Assembly: GCA_029706075.1 (NCBI GenBank)
Contig: JAINUG010000048.1
Span: 4,966,374-5,030,373, forward strand
DNA from: Aldrovandia affinis
Taxonomy: Eukaryota > Chordata > Actinopteri > Notacanthiformes > Halosauridae
DNA: 64,000 nt
Direction: 5' to 3'
Under the pieces are notes generated by a model. The model did not search any database. It was not told the DNA's origin and saw only the letters and a program-made list of their open reading frames with translations. The translations under genes and the position numbers were made by a program. Every line of letters starts with the position of its first letter. The stretch's first letter is position 1. Positions 46,070-57,800 of this stretch are shown here, in pieces.

Positions 46070-47310
46070 AACCCTTCTCTCTGTCTTTCTCTCCCTCTCT
46101 CTGTTCCACAGCTACTTTTCTGTCCAGTCTTTCTTTTCTACCCTCAGCAATCTAGTGGAATCTCCTTTTCCATAACTTTTCTTTAATACCTATGAACAAA
46201 TCAAAGATTTGGACCAGAATCTAGGTGGGTTCCCCCAGTGAATTCCGGCCACTGACAGCACTGTGTGAAACACACATGTGTGTGCACCACCTTTTGCAGT
46301 TGGGGACATATATTATGGGATGTTTTCCTTTTGCTTACTTATTCTTCAACCAAAGAATAGAACAATTCTTATACGTATTTCTGACATTTAAAATGCTGGA
46401 GCATAACAGTGTTTTTTGAATACAAATAAAGCAATCACTGTTTTTAAAACCATATGTGTGTGATCAAATCTTATCTTAAATATGTATGACATGGAGCTCT
46501 TACATTTATCTTTCAATTTATGCTTACATAAGTGCATATTTATTGATGCTATTCAGCATACGGAGCTTGTGTGGAGACACAGCCACAGTGCACACATCTA
46601 GTACTCAAACCCACAATCTTCTGTTAGTTATTAGTCCAGGTGACTACCCTCTACTCAGCACTGCTGTCCCTTGTGTTCTGCAGGCTACGTGTTCAATGTT
46701 CCAAAATCATGCTGATGGATATGTTTCTATCTCCTCACAAGAAGAGGGGAGCTCTCAGCCCCAATGAGGATCCCCCATATGGCCTTCTTCATGTCGAAGC
46801 TGCAGCTTCCTGGTAACTGTAAAATGTTTTTTTACGTTATTTATGCACACACACACGAACACAACTGCAGTTTTATAGTATGAATGTTCCTGGCCAGAAC
46901 AAATGATTACCATCAGAATGTCAGATAACAGATCTATCAAGTCAGTTTACATATCTCCATATTTTCACATAAAGACTACATTTTGTTCTGTTCGCAATTG
47001 TTTGCACATATTTCTTGTAACAATATCATGTTCTCAAAACAGTTATCACGTGACTCAAAACTCAAAAAATCTATTGAAAATGCAAATTAAATAAATAGCA
47101 GGTCAAAATCACATCATTAGTTCATATTGATAGAGGTGAACCCAATGAGCAATACTATCATCAAAATGCTTCTTATGTTTTTAGTCCAAACGAGACCATG
47201 TTCTGACAGTTCACTGTTAAATTACAAAAGTAGGGTCTGCACAGGTAAGGTTTGAATGAGGTAAATAGGCAATTATTGGAACAAATATTCCACGAGAATG
47301 CACAAATTTA
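46070..47310. other. Region downstream of the orphan exon, nothing recognised
   Basis: Searched for chemokine exons 2-4; none found. No repeat family recognised. Confidence 0.45.
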
Positions 47311-47317
47311 CTGAAAC

Positions 47318-47415
47318 AAATCAGGTTAAGTACTTTGTTCAAGGGTACAACAGTCGTGACTTGGGAATTGAACCTGCAGCCTTTGCATTATAAGCCCAGT
47401 TCCCTAACCATTATA
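47318..47415 (-). mobile_element. tRNA-derived SINE, family B (partial)
   Basis: On the minus strand, ATAATGGTTAGGGAACTGGG, B box GGTTCAATTCCC and TTGTACCCTTGAACAAAGTA match the head and body of the full copy at 61303-61513. The L2-derived tail is missing. Confidence 0.82.
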
Positions 47416-47419
47416 TTAT

Positions 47420-47830
47420 GTTTGTAGCTTTGTTGAAATACAGTGATTTGATACTTGAGTTTTTGCTTTTGAACTTTGTGCCAACTTTAATATGAACTAA
47501 AAACGAGAGGTTAGTTAAACAAAGTTGCCCTTTAGTGGAAGGAGCTGGCCTTGAACACTGACTTCTTAATAGGCCACACACAGGCAGCCTGTTTTCCATT
47601 GGATACTCTGTTTTCAGCTGTGTACTTTCACACTCCAGCATACCGTATCATTGTATAAATAACAAGCCTAACAAGTTACTTTTTTACAGACCAACTTGAG
47701 CTGTTATGCTGGTAAGAGAGGTTATATGAGTCCCCCTGCTGGTATATTCTAATAGCACATGAGTACCACTGACTGAATATGCAAAGGTGTGAGAGGCTGG
47801 TCCGGAAAAATGCAGTAATACAGTGACATT
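47420..47830. other. Intergenic, nothing recognised
   Basis: No features recognised. Confidence 0.45.
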
Positions 47831-47837
47831 ACAAATA

Positions 47838-48213
47838 TTATGGTGGGAATCTCGGTTCTGGGGACCCACTGTGTATGCAGGTTTTTAATTAAGGTTGTTG
47901 AAAACGTGTTTCAAGTGCTACCATCAATTTTTCCTTAAACTTATTTCAACACAAAATAATGGCTCATTGCCATTTGCTCTACCATTGAACTCTTCATCAG
48001 GTGTCAACACTTTCAGCAATTAGGACTCCATTGATTTCACCTGCCAGTTTCATTTGCATGCATACCTATTTCTGACATAATATGGCCTAAGAGGGTAAAT
48101 CATCCCTCAGTAGACATTCAAATTGTCTAATTATGAACAATTAACAGCTTGTTACAATTCAGAGGTTTACAATTACACAGTGGTCACACAGGACTGAGTT
48201 TGTGAACCACTGC
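47838..48213. mobile_element. Degenerate hAT-type MITE
   Basis: Left part GGTGGGAATCTCGGTTCTGG with CACTGTGTATGCAGGTTTTT and right end GGACTGAGTTTGTGAACCAC resemble the ends of fish hAT MITEs (CAGTGGTTCACAAACT reversed). The target duplication is not clear. Confidence 0.45.
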
Positions 48214-48219
48214 TGTAAT

Positions 48220-49205
48220 AAACGTTGTGCCATACTGAAAGGGAAATATGAACAGTCCACAGTAAAGGAGCCATAAGATGAGAGTCTGTAGTAAAGAATT
48301 GCCTGAAGATCAGAAAATCTTAGATAATGCTAGGTTAGTCTTGCCTGATGGACCCAATATTTATTTTGAAGAGGTGTGTTTTCAGTCTGCATCTGCTGTT
48401 CTACTGCTGGTGAGCACTGTGAAACGGTGTACTTGTGACATTGGTGTGGTTTTTATCTTAGGCCACCTGGTAAAATAAAATATGAATACAACATTGATGG
48501 AACACTCCCCTGCTGTTGAAGGCAGTTGCAATATTGTGGTACTTCAACCAATCCATGCACATTTATATCGATTGTGCTTATTGTGCATTTTAGAACTGCC
48601 TCGTATCCCCTTCAGATCGTATGCCCTTATTTCACTTTCTATGTATCTATCAGTTGCATATATATATATATATAAGTTTACAAGAGAGAGAAACAAGAAA
48701 TTAACAGGAATGGATTATGGGCTTTTGGATCATTTTATTATTAGTGCCTTACAGTCTTCAGAAGAGCTACAAGTGAGTGCATGAGTGAACAAGTCTACAG
48801 TTTATAGATCTGCTTAGTCACCACCAAAATGCAAAATGTATTTTTATATGCTAAATTGGAGTTAAAGCAATTTTCTTAGAGGTGTTCCAGTTCAATGGCT
48901 TGATGATAAAGCACCCACCAAAAGACAAAGCTTATATAAATATGGAATATACAATATTATGATGAATATAATTTGACATAGGCTAATGCCTTGCTAAGAA
49001 AAAAATAACAGGGTGTAAATTTGAATGTAAGCAATTATTTTAATTGTTACAATTAAAATGTTAGGATCTAACAAATATATGTACATTTTTTAATTAGACC
49101 ATTTTAACTGTGGTCTGAGGAGGAATAGAACCCACATATTTAAAAACCATACAATCCAACTGGTGAGACATGAGAAACTATAAAATATTTTAAAAATACA
49201 GATCA
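48220..49205. other. Intergenic, nothing recognised
   Basis: Contains a TA repeat near 48660. No gene recognised. Confidence 0.45.
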
Positions 49206-49213
49206 CTTAAGAT

Positions 49214-49507
49214 CAGGGGTGGGCAAGGAGGACTGTATCCATTTCTGGATTTCATGCCAACTTCTGCTCTTAATTATTGAATTATCATTTACGTGATCTG
49301 ACATTTTAACTAAATTTATTGATAAGCACATGGATGACCGGTGAAGACTGTTCTTGTGCTCCCATATGAAACATATTACTGTGGTCTAATCTACAAGTGA
49401 ACCAGTATTGGCGTATCCACCTAATTAGCCAATTGAGCCAGTGTAATTGGTAGACACAAAAACCTGCATACACACCAGCCCTCCAGGACCTGAATTGCCC
49501 ACCCCTG
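49214..49507. mobile_element. hAT MITE (294 bp)
   Basis: Starts CAGGGGTGGGCAAGGAGGAC and ends with an imperfect complement closing TGAATTGCCCACCCCTG. The 8-bp flanks are CTTAAGAT (49206-49213) and CTTTAGAT (49508-49515), one mismatch apart, as expected of an older hAT insertion. Confidence 0.88.
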
Positions 49508-49509
49508 CT

Positions 49510-49930
49510 TTAGATGCCTGGTCAAACTCCGACTGAGACTTAAGCGTAATGGTGGCATCATCAGTCGAAGCTTCAACAGCCACTGTATTCTTATGTTTTG
49601 GACTATTTTGAGTTCATTACTGTAGCGCACTGACAATATGTGACAAAATGCAGAAGTAAATATATTTTACCAGTTGTCCCACACTGCTCACCTGTGTCTG
49701 AATTTGGTATTGAAGTATTTTCTGCAAAACAGGGCTTCCCAAACTTTGTCTTGGGCACTTTCTGTGTATTATCATGGAGGTTTATGAACTAATATCAATA
49801 ACATTGCATTAAAACATACATTTCACTGCTTCCTCAATAACTTTAGAATAAGTTGATTTTAACAGGATGCATGTTTTATTCATTACTATTCAGTCATGGA
49901 ACTCTGTTATTTAGTCTCCATAACCACGTT
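49510..49930. other. Intergenic, nothing recognised
   Basis: No features recognised. Confidence 0.45.
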
Positions 49931-49936
49931 CTCATA

Positions 49937-50798
49937 CAGTGCATTTGGAAAGTATTCAGACCCCTTCACTTTTTCCACATTTTGTTATGAAATTTTCGTT
50001 TTATTCATGTACACACAATACCCCATAATGACAAAGCAAAAACAGGTTTAGACATTTTTGCTAATTTGCCTAATTGGAGTGCTGAAGAGATGGTTGCCCT
50101 TCTGCCAGGTTCTCCCATCACTGCAGAGGAACTCTGAAGCTCTCTTAGAGTAGTCATTCTATTCTTGGTCACCTCCCTGACCAAGGCCCTTCTTGCCCAG
50201 TTACTGAGTTTGGCTGGACAGCCAGCTCTATGAAGTCATGGTGGTTCCAAGCTTCTTCAATTTCACAATGATGGAGCCCACTGTGCTCCTGGGAACTTTC
50301 AATGCTTTAGCAATGTTTTTATACCCTTCTCCAGATCTATGCCTCAAAAAAATATATATCTTGGAGGTCTATGGTGTGTTCCTTGGACTTCATGGCTTGG
50401 TTTTTGCTCTAATGTGCACTGTGCACTGTGGGACCTTATATAGACAGGTGTGTGCCTTTGTAAATCATGTCAAATCAATAGAATTTGCCACAGGTGGAGT
50501 ACAATCAAGTTCTAGAGACAAGTCAAGGATGATCAAAAGAAACAGGATGCATCTGAGCTCAATTTGGAGTGCCATAGAAAAGGGTTTGAATACTTATGTA
50601 AATGTGATATTTCAGTTTTTTATTTTTTTACATTTGCAAAAATGTCTAAAAACCTGTTTTTGCTTTGTTATTATGGGTTATTGTGTGTTGATTGATGAGG
50701 AAACATGCTGTAACATAACAAAATGTGTAAAAATGAAGGGGTCTGAATTTTATTTATTTATTTATTTAACCTTTATTTAATACTTTCCAAATGCACTT
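49937..50798 (-). mobile_element. Tc1-like transposon, internally deleted, both ends present
   Basis: Left end CAGTGCATTTGGAAAGTATT and right end TACTTTCCAAATGCACTT are inverted repeats flanked by TA (49935-49936, 50799-50800). A subterminal TTTTTGCTTTGTTATTATGG block mirrors CCATAATGACAAAGCAAAAA. The minus strand holds the DNA-binding part of a Tc1 transposase around 50080-50420, with stops; the catalytic half is deleted. An ATTT simple repeat (50748-50765) has expanded near the right end. The type is very common in teleosts. Confidence 0.92.
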
Positions 50799-50804
50799 TA
50801 GTTT

Positions 50805-51600
50805 CATCATTTGGGACTAGAGTGATTCCACATGTCAATCAATCCATCAATCAACCAATCAAAGGACTTAAAGAAACACAATTGGTACAAAAATCAGTAA
50901 ACCCTAGAACCAAGGCAGTTTTATATATTTTTATTATGAAATATTACAATATTTTCATATAAATCTATGAAGGCTGAAAACTTGATTTTACAGTGACTCC
51001 CCAATCACCAAAAAGTAAATGAAGATCAATACAAACATCGAAAGCTTGATTGTTTTAACCTTGAATTACAGTAGTAACAAGAAGAAGAAGAAGAAGAACA
51101 TTTTTCTCATCATGAAAAGAGATAATAAATTACAGATTGTCTTAAACGTAGAGGCCTGAAAAGGTCAATTAGTGGCGTATTAATGTATTTGTTTAGGTCC
51201 TTTGTATAGTTGGATTTCGAAAAGGGCAGTCCAGACATAATTATATTTATAATCTTCAACTAACTGCTTAGCCTGTCACGCGGCCGTGACGTAGGTAAAT
51301 AAATGTCAATGGATATGTGATCTCATTGAACCTGTCTCCTTCGGTCATGTTAGGGTATATTCTCAGAGCCTGCTATCTGCCCAAATCTCTTGTCACGTAA
51401 CAATCTGCCAATCTGTGCAGCGCGTGCATCCGTGCAGAAGTTGCTGGAAAGAGACAACTCACAAATGCAAATGCCTGTTTTTCTTATAAAAGACCTATCG
51501 GCATTTAGTTAAAGGTCGACATTTCAGAAATAGTATGCACTGTGTAGGTCGCAAGTTACTGTCACGTTGTAACCCTTACTGTTACATAATGTACACTGGT
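50805..51600. other. Intergenic, upstream of the KIAA1191 promoter
   Basis: A short (GAA)n run lies at 51080-51099. Otherwise nothing recognised. Confidence 0.45.
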
Positions 51601-51613
51601 TTTACCGGGAACG

Positions 51614-51623
51614 TCTCGCGAGA
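51614..51623 (+). promoter_or_regulatory. KIAA1191: TCTCGCGAGA core promoter element, probable KIAA1191 promoter
   Basis: The exact 10-bp palindrome TCTCGCGAGA is known from TATA-less, broadly expressed vertebrate promoters. CATGTGACC, an E-box-like site, follows. It lies upstream of a plausible non-coding exon with a GTGAGT donor at 51807. Assignment to KIAA1191 is by strand and position. Confidence 0.6.
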
Positions 51624-51639
51624 CATGTGACCGCTGCAT

Positions 51640-51806
51640 AGTCGGTGGTTTTAGATCGGCCAGTCAGAAGTCATGCATACAGTTGTAATACCGAAGAGTG
51701 ATGGCATTTCGAGCTCCTTTAAAGCAGTCAAAACTAAATTTTCGCAGTACGGTTAGAAGCGTCCTAGGATTTTTAAGTAAAGAGAAGTAGCGGAAATATA
51801 CATCAA
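51640..51806 (+). other. KIAA1191: Probable non-coding first exon of KIAA1191
   Basis: Begins shortly after the TCTCGCGAGA element and ends at the strong donor CATCAA|GTGAGT. The start is approximate. Confidence 0.4.
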
Positions 51807-51809
51807 GTG

Positions 51810-52625
51810 AGTAAAAGAAAAGGGATTTATTTAATATTAATAGATTGAATGGGAACACAACTTCGCTACGTGCAGAATGGGAGGGCTCACTGGCATAGAT
51901 TACGTAAACGGCATTGCCATTAATCACAAAGTAACGAGTTGCTGGATAATTGTTTAATAAATATCCACAAAGAAAACGTTTAGATAAGGTTTCATTGTGG
52001 TGATCGTAGGCCTATCCCCTTAATTATTTATTAAACTACTGTTGTTTTCCCGTGAATAACATAGCGTTTTACAATGAATGTATAAATTAATTGATTAATT
52101 ATTAAACAACTTCATCCCATAAAACCATGTTTGTGCAAGTCACCGTGCACAAATTGCGTTGGATTGATGACGGATGTGAAATGTAACTAAACCTTTGCTA
52201 TGTAACTATTGTCGACTGAACTGTGACACTTCACAGATTTGAGTTAGAGCCATAAAACTATTACTGTTTGTATTGCTTTTTAATCTTTGTCAAGTATTAT
52301 ATTGAGAAGATTATATTACCCTAGCGAGTTGTGCTTCCGAGCGAGTGGTTCGCTTACATGGGGACAAATTACTGTGCTGATAGAAGGGCGATGTCAGGAT
52401 TAGGAAAGTTAATCCTTTAAGGATACTGGGGATTGAGGACGGTTATGAAACTGAAACTAACAAAAGAAGCACTCTAATTTAATCCTGACGAAACCTAACT
52501 GCAGACAGCCCTCCTGTATTTTCGTTTGGACACGCGCACGTGCATGTACAATAAGATGGGACATGGCATACGCAGGTAGAATGTTGGTACTGTTTATTAG
52601 TTTGACTGCAGATCCCTGTTTTTTA
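51810..52625. other. KIAA1191 5' intron
   Basis: No repeat or coding exon recognised. Confidence 0.4.
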
Positions 52626-52628
52626 CAG

Positions 52629-52755
52629 ATCTTCTGTCTCTCTCCAGTGTCCCTGGCATCACTACAATGCTCAGTCATCCACCTTACTCACTGGCCCTGA
52701 ATCGACCTAATCAATTGACCCTGCAGAGATAACTTTCACCTCTCCCTCCACAACG
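52629..52755 (+). other. KIAA1191: Probable non-coding leader exon of KIAA1191
   Basis: Acceptor CTGTTTTTTACAG ends at 52628 and donor CAACG|GTAAGT lies at 52755/52756. The exon holds a short upstream reading frame (ATG, MLSHPPYSLALNRPN...) that closes at TAA within the exon, which could dampen translation if the exon is used. Confidence 0.45.
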
Positions 52756-52759
52756 GTAA

Positions 52760-54840
52760 GTGCCAGCAACAGCATTTTGTTGTTGTTGAGACATTCAGCT
52801 CTTACACATTTTGCCAGATAATTTATGTTAATGATTTATCACACCACTGACCCCCATTGGCACCTAATCAAAGGAAACTTCTGTCTGTATGATCCAGTTT
52901 CATATTTATCCTTTGTCAGTAATTTGTTCTTGGATTCTCCTCTGTCAAAATAACATTCAAATTTTCTGTAATAACTCCCAACCCCCCATCATTCAGTTCT
53001 ACAGATAATTCATTTAATCATTGTTATAAAGGTAATCAAACTGTCTCAATAATATGAATGTTTGAAGTAACATTAATTTAAGCATGCTATGAATTTTGGT
53101 GAGGATATATTTGCATGCTCTCATTGGGTAAGTAGATCTAAAACTTTTATCAGAATATAAATTACAAATGTATAGAATATAGAAGACAAAATATAAAATA
53201 CAAATTATTGAACTACTGAATGAAGTGACTATTGAGCAAAATCCACTTATTTGCCCCAGATACTAACTAGCATGAGGTAGGTCTCACTAAAACACATTTC
53301 AAAATAAAAAAAGTGTTCCAGGTTACTGGACAGAGCTTTTCTTTTTTTTGTGCAAATTAAATTCAATGATGAATAAAAGAGAATCCAACAACAGTGGCAT
53401 GTAGCCTTTAAGTAATAAATAAAAAGAAACAAGAGTAGTTTAAATTTACTGACATGGTGACAGACCATTAGTCCGGAAATATTTTTTTAAAACACTAACG
53501 TTATATTCTGATGACAGATGACACAAGCCCTTTTTCCATTAAATAATTATATGGCTTCAACTTGATGTGCATCAGAAAGTTATTGCGACAATGCTAATGG
53601 AAAACAGGTTAGTTCGAACCTATGATGCGCTAGACTAATTTGTTTGCTAGAGGTGGATTACAGTAGATCCCAATTCTATATAGTGCAATGGAAAACACTT
53701 GTAGCGATATAAGGGCGGATGTTTCAGTTGGAGCTTGTCAAAGGCATTGAAACAAGCCGCTCTTCAGCAGAATTTCGTTATTTGCGTGAGTCAGGTAGCC
53801 TAACGACTACGAATTTAACTAGCTTCAAAGCCTAGATAAAAATGTTTCAAACTAGGAGTAATTGGAAAAGCGGCGATGCTGCTGTTTCTGAGTTTGTTTG
53901 ATAGTGGAAACGCACAGCTGGCACCTTCATGCACAACACAGTTAATACACCATTTGTGGTTTAGCTAGAAATCGTTAGATGAATTTATCATTAGGTCTAA
54001 TAAGTTCGATTTGTATGAGTGAATAGCACTGTTTCATAACGTCACTCATTAGCGAACATAATGATTTCAGTGCAATTCAGTGCTTCAGCAGGGCATTATT
54101 ACGTCAAGTGTATGCACTACCACCATGTTCTATTAATGGAAAATGGTTCAGAGGAACCGAACTAGCAACGAAGTTAATTGTTAATTAACCCGGTACCTAC
54201 GGTACTGTAGAAAACGACTACCGTCACATTTTCGCGGCTTATTTTCGATTAACATGTATGACAAACTGCAAGCTCTAACTAAAGACATCCTCTATGGGGG
54301 ATTTAGACCTGAGTCTGGAATCAATGGCATAGTGTCTAGGACATTTTATTAATGACCCATTATACACATTAAAACACTGATGGTCTTGGTCTCTTTTCTA
54401 CCACCACCTCAGGAAATACTGGCTATTGCTGCAAATCATGACTTGTTTATCTCAATTTTGGGTTAATTTAGGAAATAGTTAACTTGGACCTTGCAGACGG
54501 TTAGAAAATGAAAGATTGTCCCTGCTGTTTTTCTGTACTTCAGCCTCATGCTTTTGTGGGACATGCAAATATTTCATGAAATTTCGTCCAGTGGGCCCAA
54601 GCAAGTCCGATCCCAAAGATCCAGCATCTGGACATTTTTTGTGTTTGTAGTTTCAATCCTCTTGTTGATTCTTAAAACAGGATATGATCTAGTGAGTTTT
54701 TAATCAAAGAAGGTTGTGTAAGGGGAGCACTAGTTGTGGCATATCTGTGATGTGCTTGTGAATAAATGAATCGAGTAGACTTCTGTCTGACATGCTTCAT
54801 TTTTACTAGCTGCTCTTGAATTCCCTCTGCTGTCTTTATC
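52760..54840. other. KIAA1191 intron, nothing recognised
   Basis: AT-rich. No repeat family recognised. Confidence 0.4.
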
Positions 54841-54870
54841 ATTCAGTCCACCTGATTGTTCCATGACACA

Positions 54871-57800
54871 ATGGCATCGAGGCAGGGTGACATACCAGGT
54901 AAGGAACTCAATTAGATAGGATTTTCCCCCCAGTAGGCTTTTGGGGAAGCTTTTGATGTATTCAAATGTAATGTTATGTATAATCTATAGCTGTGCCGCT
55001 CTATTCTGTTTTGATTTGATGAGGTGGCAGTATGCCATGTTGGATGTAGAACATCATGTGTAACCAGTTTTAAAATGTCCAGACAAAGAAAGGTTTACAC
55101 AAAAAGTGTACAGTAAAGTTTTTAGTTTTTTATATATATGAATTTAATCTGATTTCCCCCCCATTTTTTCTCCCAATTTGGTGGCCAGTTGTACCCTTTA
55201 TTATTACAACTATCCCCACCCCTCCACAAGCCCGCTGCTGGCCTATTCTAATGCCAGTAGTGGCATGGGCGACGAATCGCCTCCTCCAAGACGGACTCGC
55301 CAGTTGCCGATCGTGATTCTGATACAGCCAGAGAAGCTCTCTGCAGCGAGTTCAGGCCGGCTTCCCTCCCCTCTCCCTGGGGCAGACAGCCAAGTTCTGC
55401 CTCCTAGTGGGGGAATCAAACCTCGGCCGCAGTGGGCAACTTGCACTCAGGGCGAGTGCTTTTACCGTTATGCCAGCCAGGGTCCCAAATTTATTTTAAT
55501 AAAGATTTATTCTAATCTTTAATAGTATAATTTTCTATACTATGTGAAAAAGTTATTGATAAGGATGTATGTGAAGCAAATAATTGATCATAATAAAATA
55601 TGTTTTTTCTAATTCAGGTCAATCAAGCAACCATTTCATATGACAAAAAGCAATGTAGCCAGAGATGTGTTTGTATGTGTTGGGCATGAAATAACATTGT
55701 ATGTTGTATGCACTCCCTCTTGACCCTTGCCCATGGGCCTGAATGTCTATTTGTTTATCTTTTTTTCTGTCTGTCCATTTGGCCCATGTTTAGCATTGGA
55801 ATCAGGAACCTCAGAGGGGATGATGAGTGAGATGTCCCTCCCTATCAGAATGGCACGGCGTTGCCAAAGCTATGACGATGCCATGACCACACCCATGCTC
55901 ACCCCTCCTTCTGACATGAGCTTCAACACTCTGTGGAAAAGTCCTGTGATTCCAAACAGAAAGTTCCGGTGCATGTCTGAGGTAATGTACATCCCTTAAA
56001 CCCGAAATTACACCTTTCCCACCCTTTAAAAAATTGGTAAATACTAATAATTTACTGGCCATTCAAAGTTGCGTTCACTCTAAATGCATATATTTTGTCA
56101 GTAGTCTCACTCAGTAGTTTTTTTTTGTATATTTCAGTTAATTTCCTCATTGACTTGTAATTATTTTATTCACCTACAATCAATGCACAATTCATTTATT
56201 GGAATTAGGGAGATGGCTCTGGAACTCCCAAGGCCTCTGTTGAAGCTGTGCCCACAAAGCTTACTGTCCCTGTGGTCAAGGCCAAAGCATCATCCTTCAT
56301 CCTAAATTCCCTTATGACCAGTGAGTATGATCATGTTAAAACCAAATAAAGAGGAAACTATTACCCATTATGTAGACATACACTACCGGTCAAAAGTTTT
56401 AAAACACCCCCATTTTCCAGTTTTTACTGAAATTTAAGCAGTTCAAGTCCAGTGAATAACCTGAAATGGTACAAAGGTAAGCAGTAAACTGCCAGAGGTT
56501 TAAAAAAAAGTTTAGGTTATCAAAAATGAATAAAATAATGTACATTTAGTTATTAAAAAAGGCCCTTTTCAGGAAAGGATGGTTCCTCACTGTGTGACAC
56601 CAACTGTCAAACATGGAGGAGGAAGCGTGATGGTCTGGGACTCTTTTGCTGGATCCAGAGTCGGTGACTTGCAGAGAGTGACTGTTAACCCACATTAACC
56701 CATTACTTGTTCCCTGAAAAGGGCCTTTTTTTATAACTCTGAAATTTGGAAGTTTTTGATAACCTAAACTTTTTTTAAATTATTTTTTAAATAAAACCTC
56801 TGGCAGTTTACCGCTTACCTTTGTACCATTTCAGGTTATTCAGTGGACTTGAACTGCTTAAATTTCAGTAAAAACTGGAAAATGGGGGTGTTCTAAAACT
56901 TTGACCGGTAGTGTATATGCTGAGCTTCCATCTCTATCTATGAAATCACACATCTAGCTTATAATCATACATCTGGCTAATACCCTCACTGTGGGATTCA
57001 GTCCTGGAGGTTATTGTGCTCAGTGAAATACTCCCCATCATGTAATTTGGTGACTATAATTTAACTCCCAAGTGGCTGTTAAGCAACCAATAAAACCGTT
57101 TTTAAGAAATCCCTGTCACCATAAATGAAGAGAAATGTAAGATATCATCAAAGTCTGGTGCACCTGTTCTATATCTGTTTGACTATAGATTTAGGTAATT
57201 AAGGAAGAAGTACCCTGCTCAAGCATCCAGGTACCTGGAGTGCCTTTTACTTACTTATTTTAAATTCACCCTGAAACACTTGGCACTAATGAGATGTTGC
57301 CATTGTAATAAATTCATTGAGTGTTGCTTTAAGACTTTAAGAACAACACTGCACCTACTTTGTACCTCAGAGCAAACCCAGGAGAGCATACAGAAGTTTG
57401 AGCAGCAGGCTGGACTGACTGACGCTGGCTACACCCCCCACAAGGGACTGACCACTGAGGAGACCCACTACCACCGCATGGCAGAGGCATCTCATGTAAG
57501 AGTAGGATGGTGATTGTTAAGCTTGTCTATGTGGGGGCAGGGAAGGAATCAGTGTGTCAATGAGCAAGGCAGTGGAAGAATGGCAATGGTGGGTAGGGAG
57601 GGTATGGCTATTGAGAGGGCCAGATGCGATCTTTGATTAATTCATTTTTGCAGAATTTAGAGATGAAGTGCCTAAAACATGCTAAACATAAGATTTGTGA
57701 ACACCAGTATACCCTGTTGCCCTTGTGGACTGAACTAGGAGTGCACCGATATTACTCGTTGGTACTTGGTATCCAGCCAATAGAGTAGTAAAATACTCAG

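Noticed and set aside
46540-46620. Possible second exon for the orphan chemokine leader (ATTCAG then a Cys-containing frame)
   Set aside because: In phase it gives TYGACVETQPQC and then a stop; the Cys spacing does not fit a CXC chemokine and the core motifs are absent.
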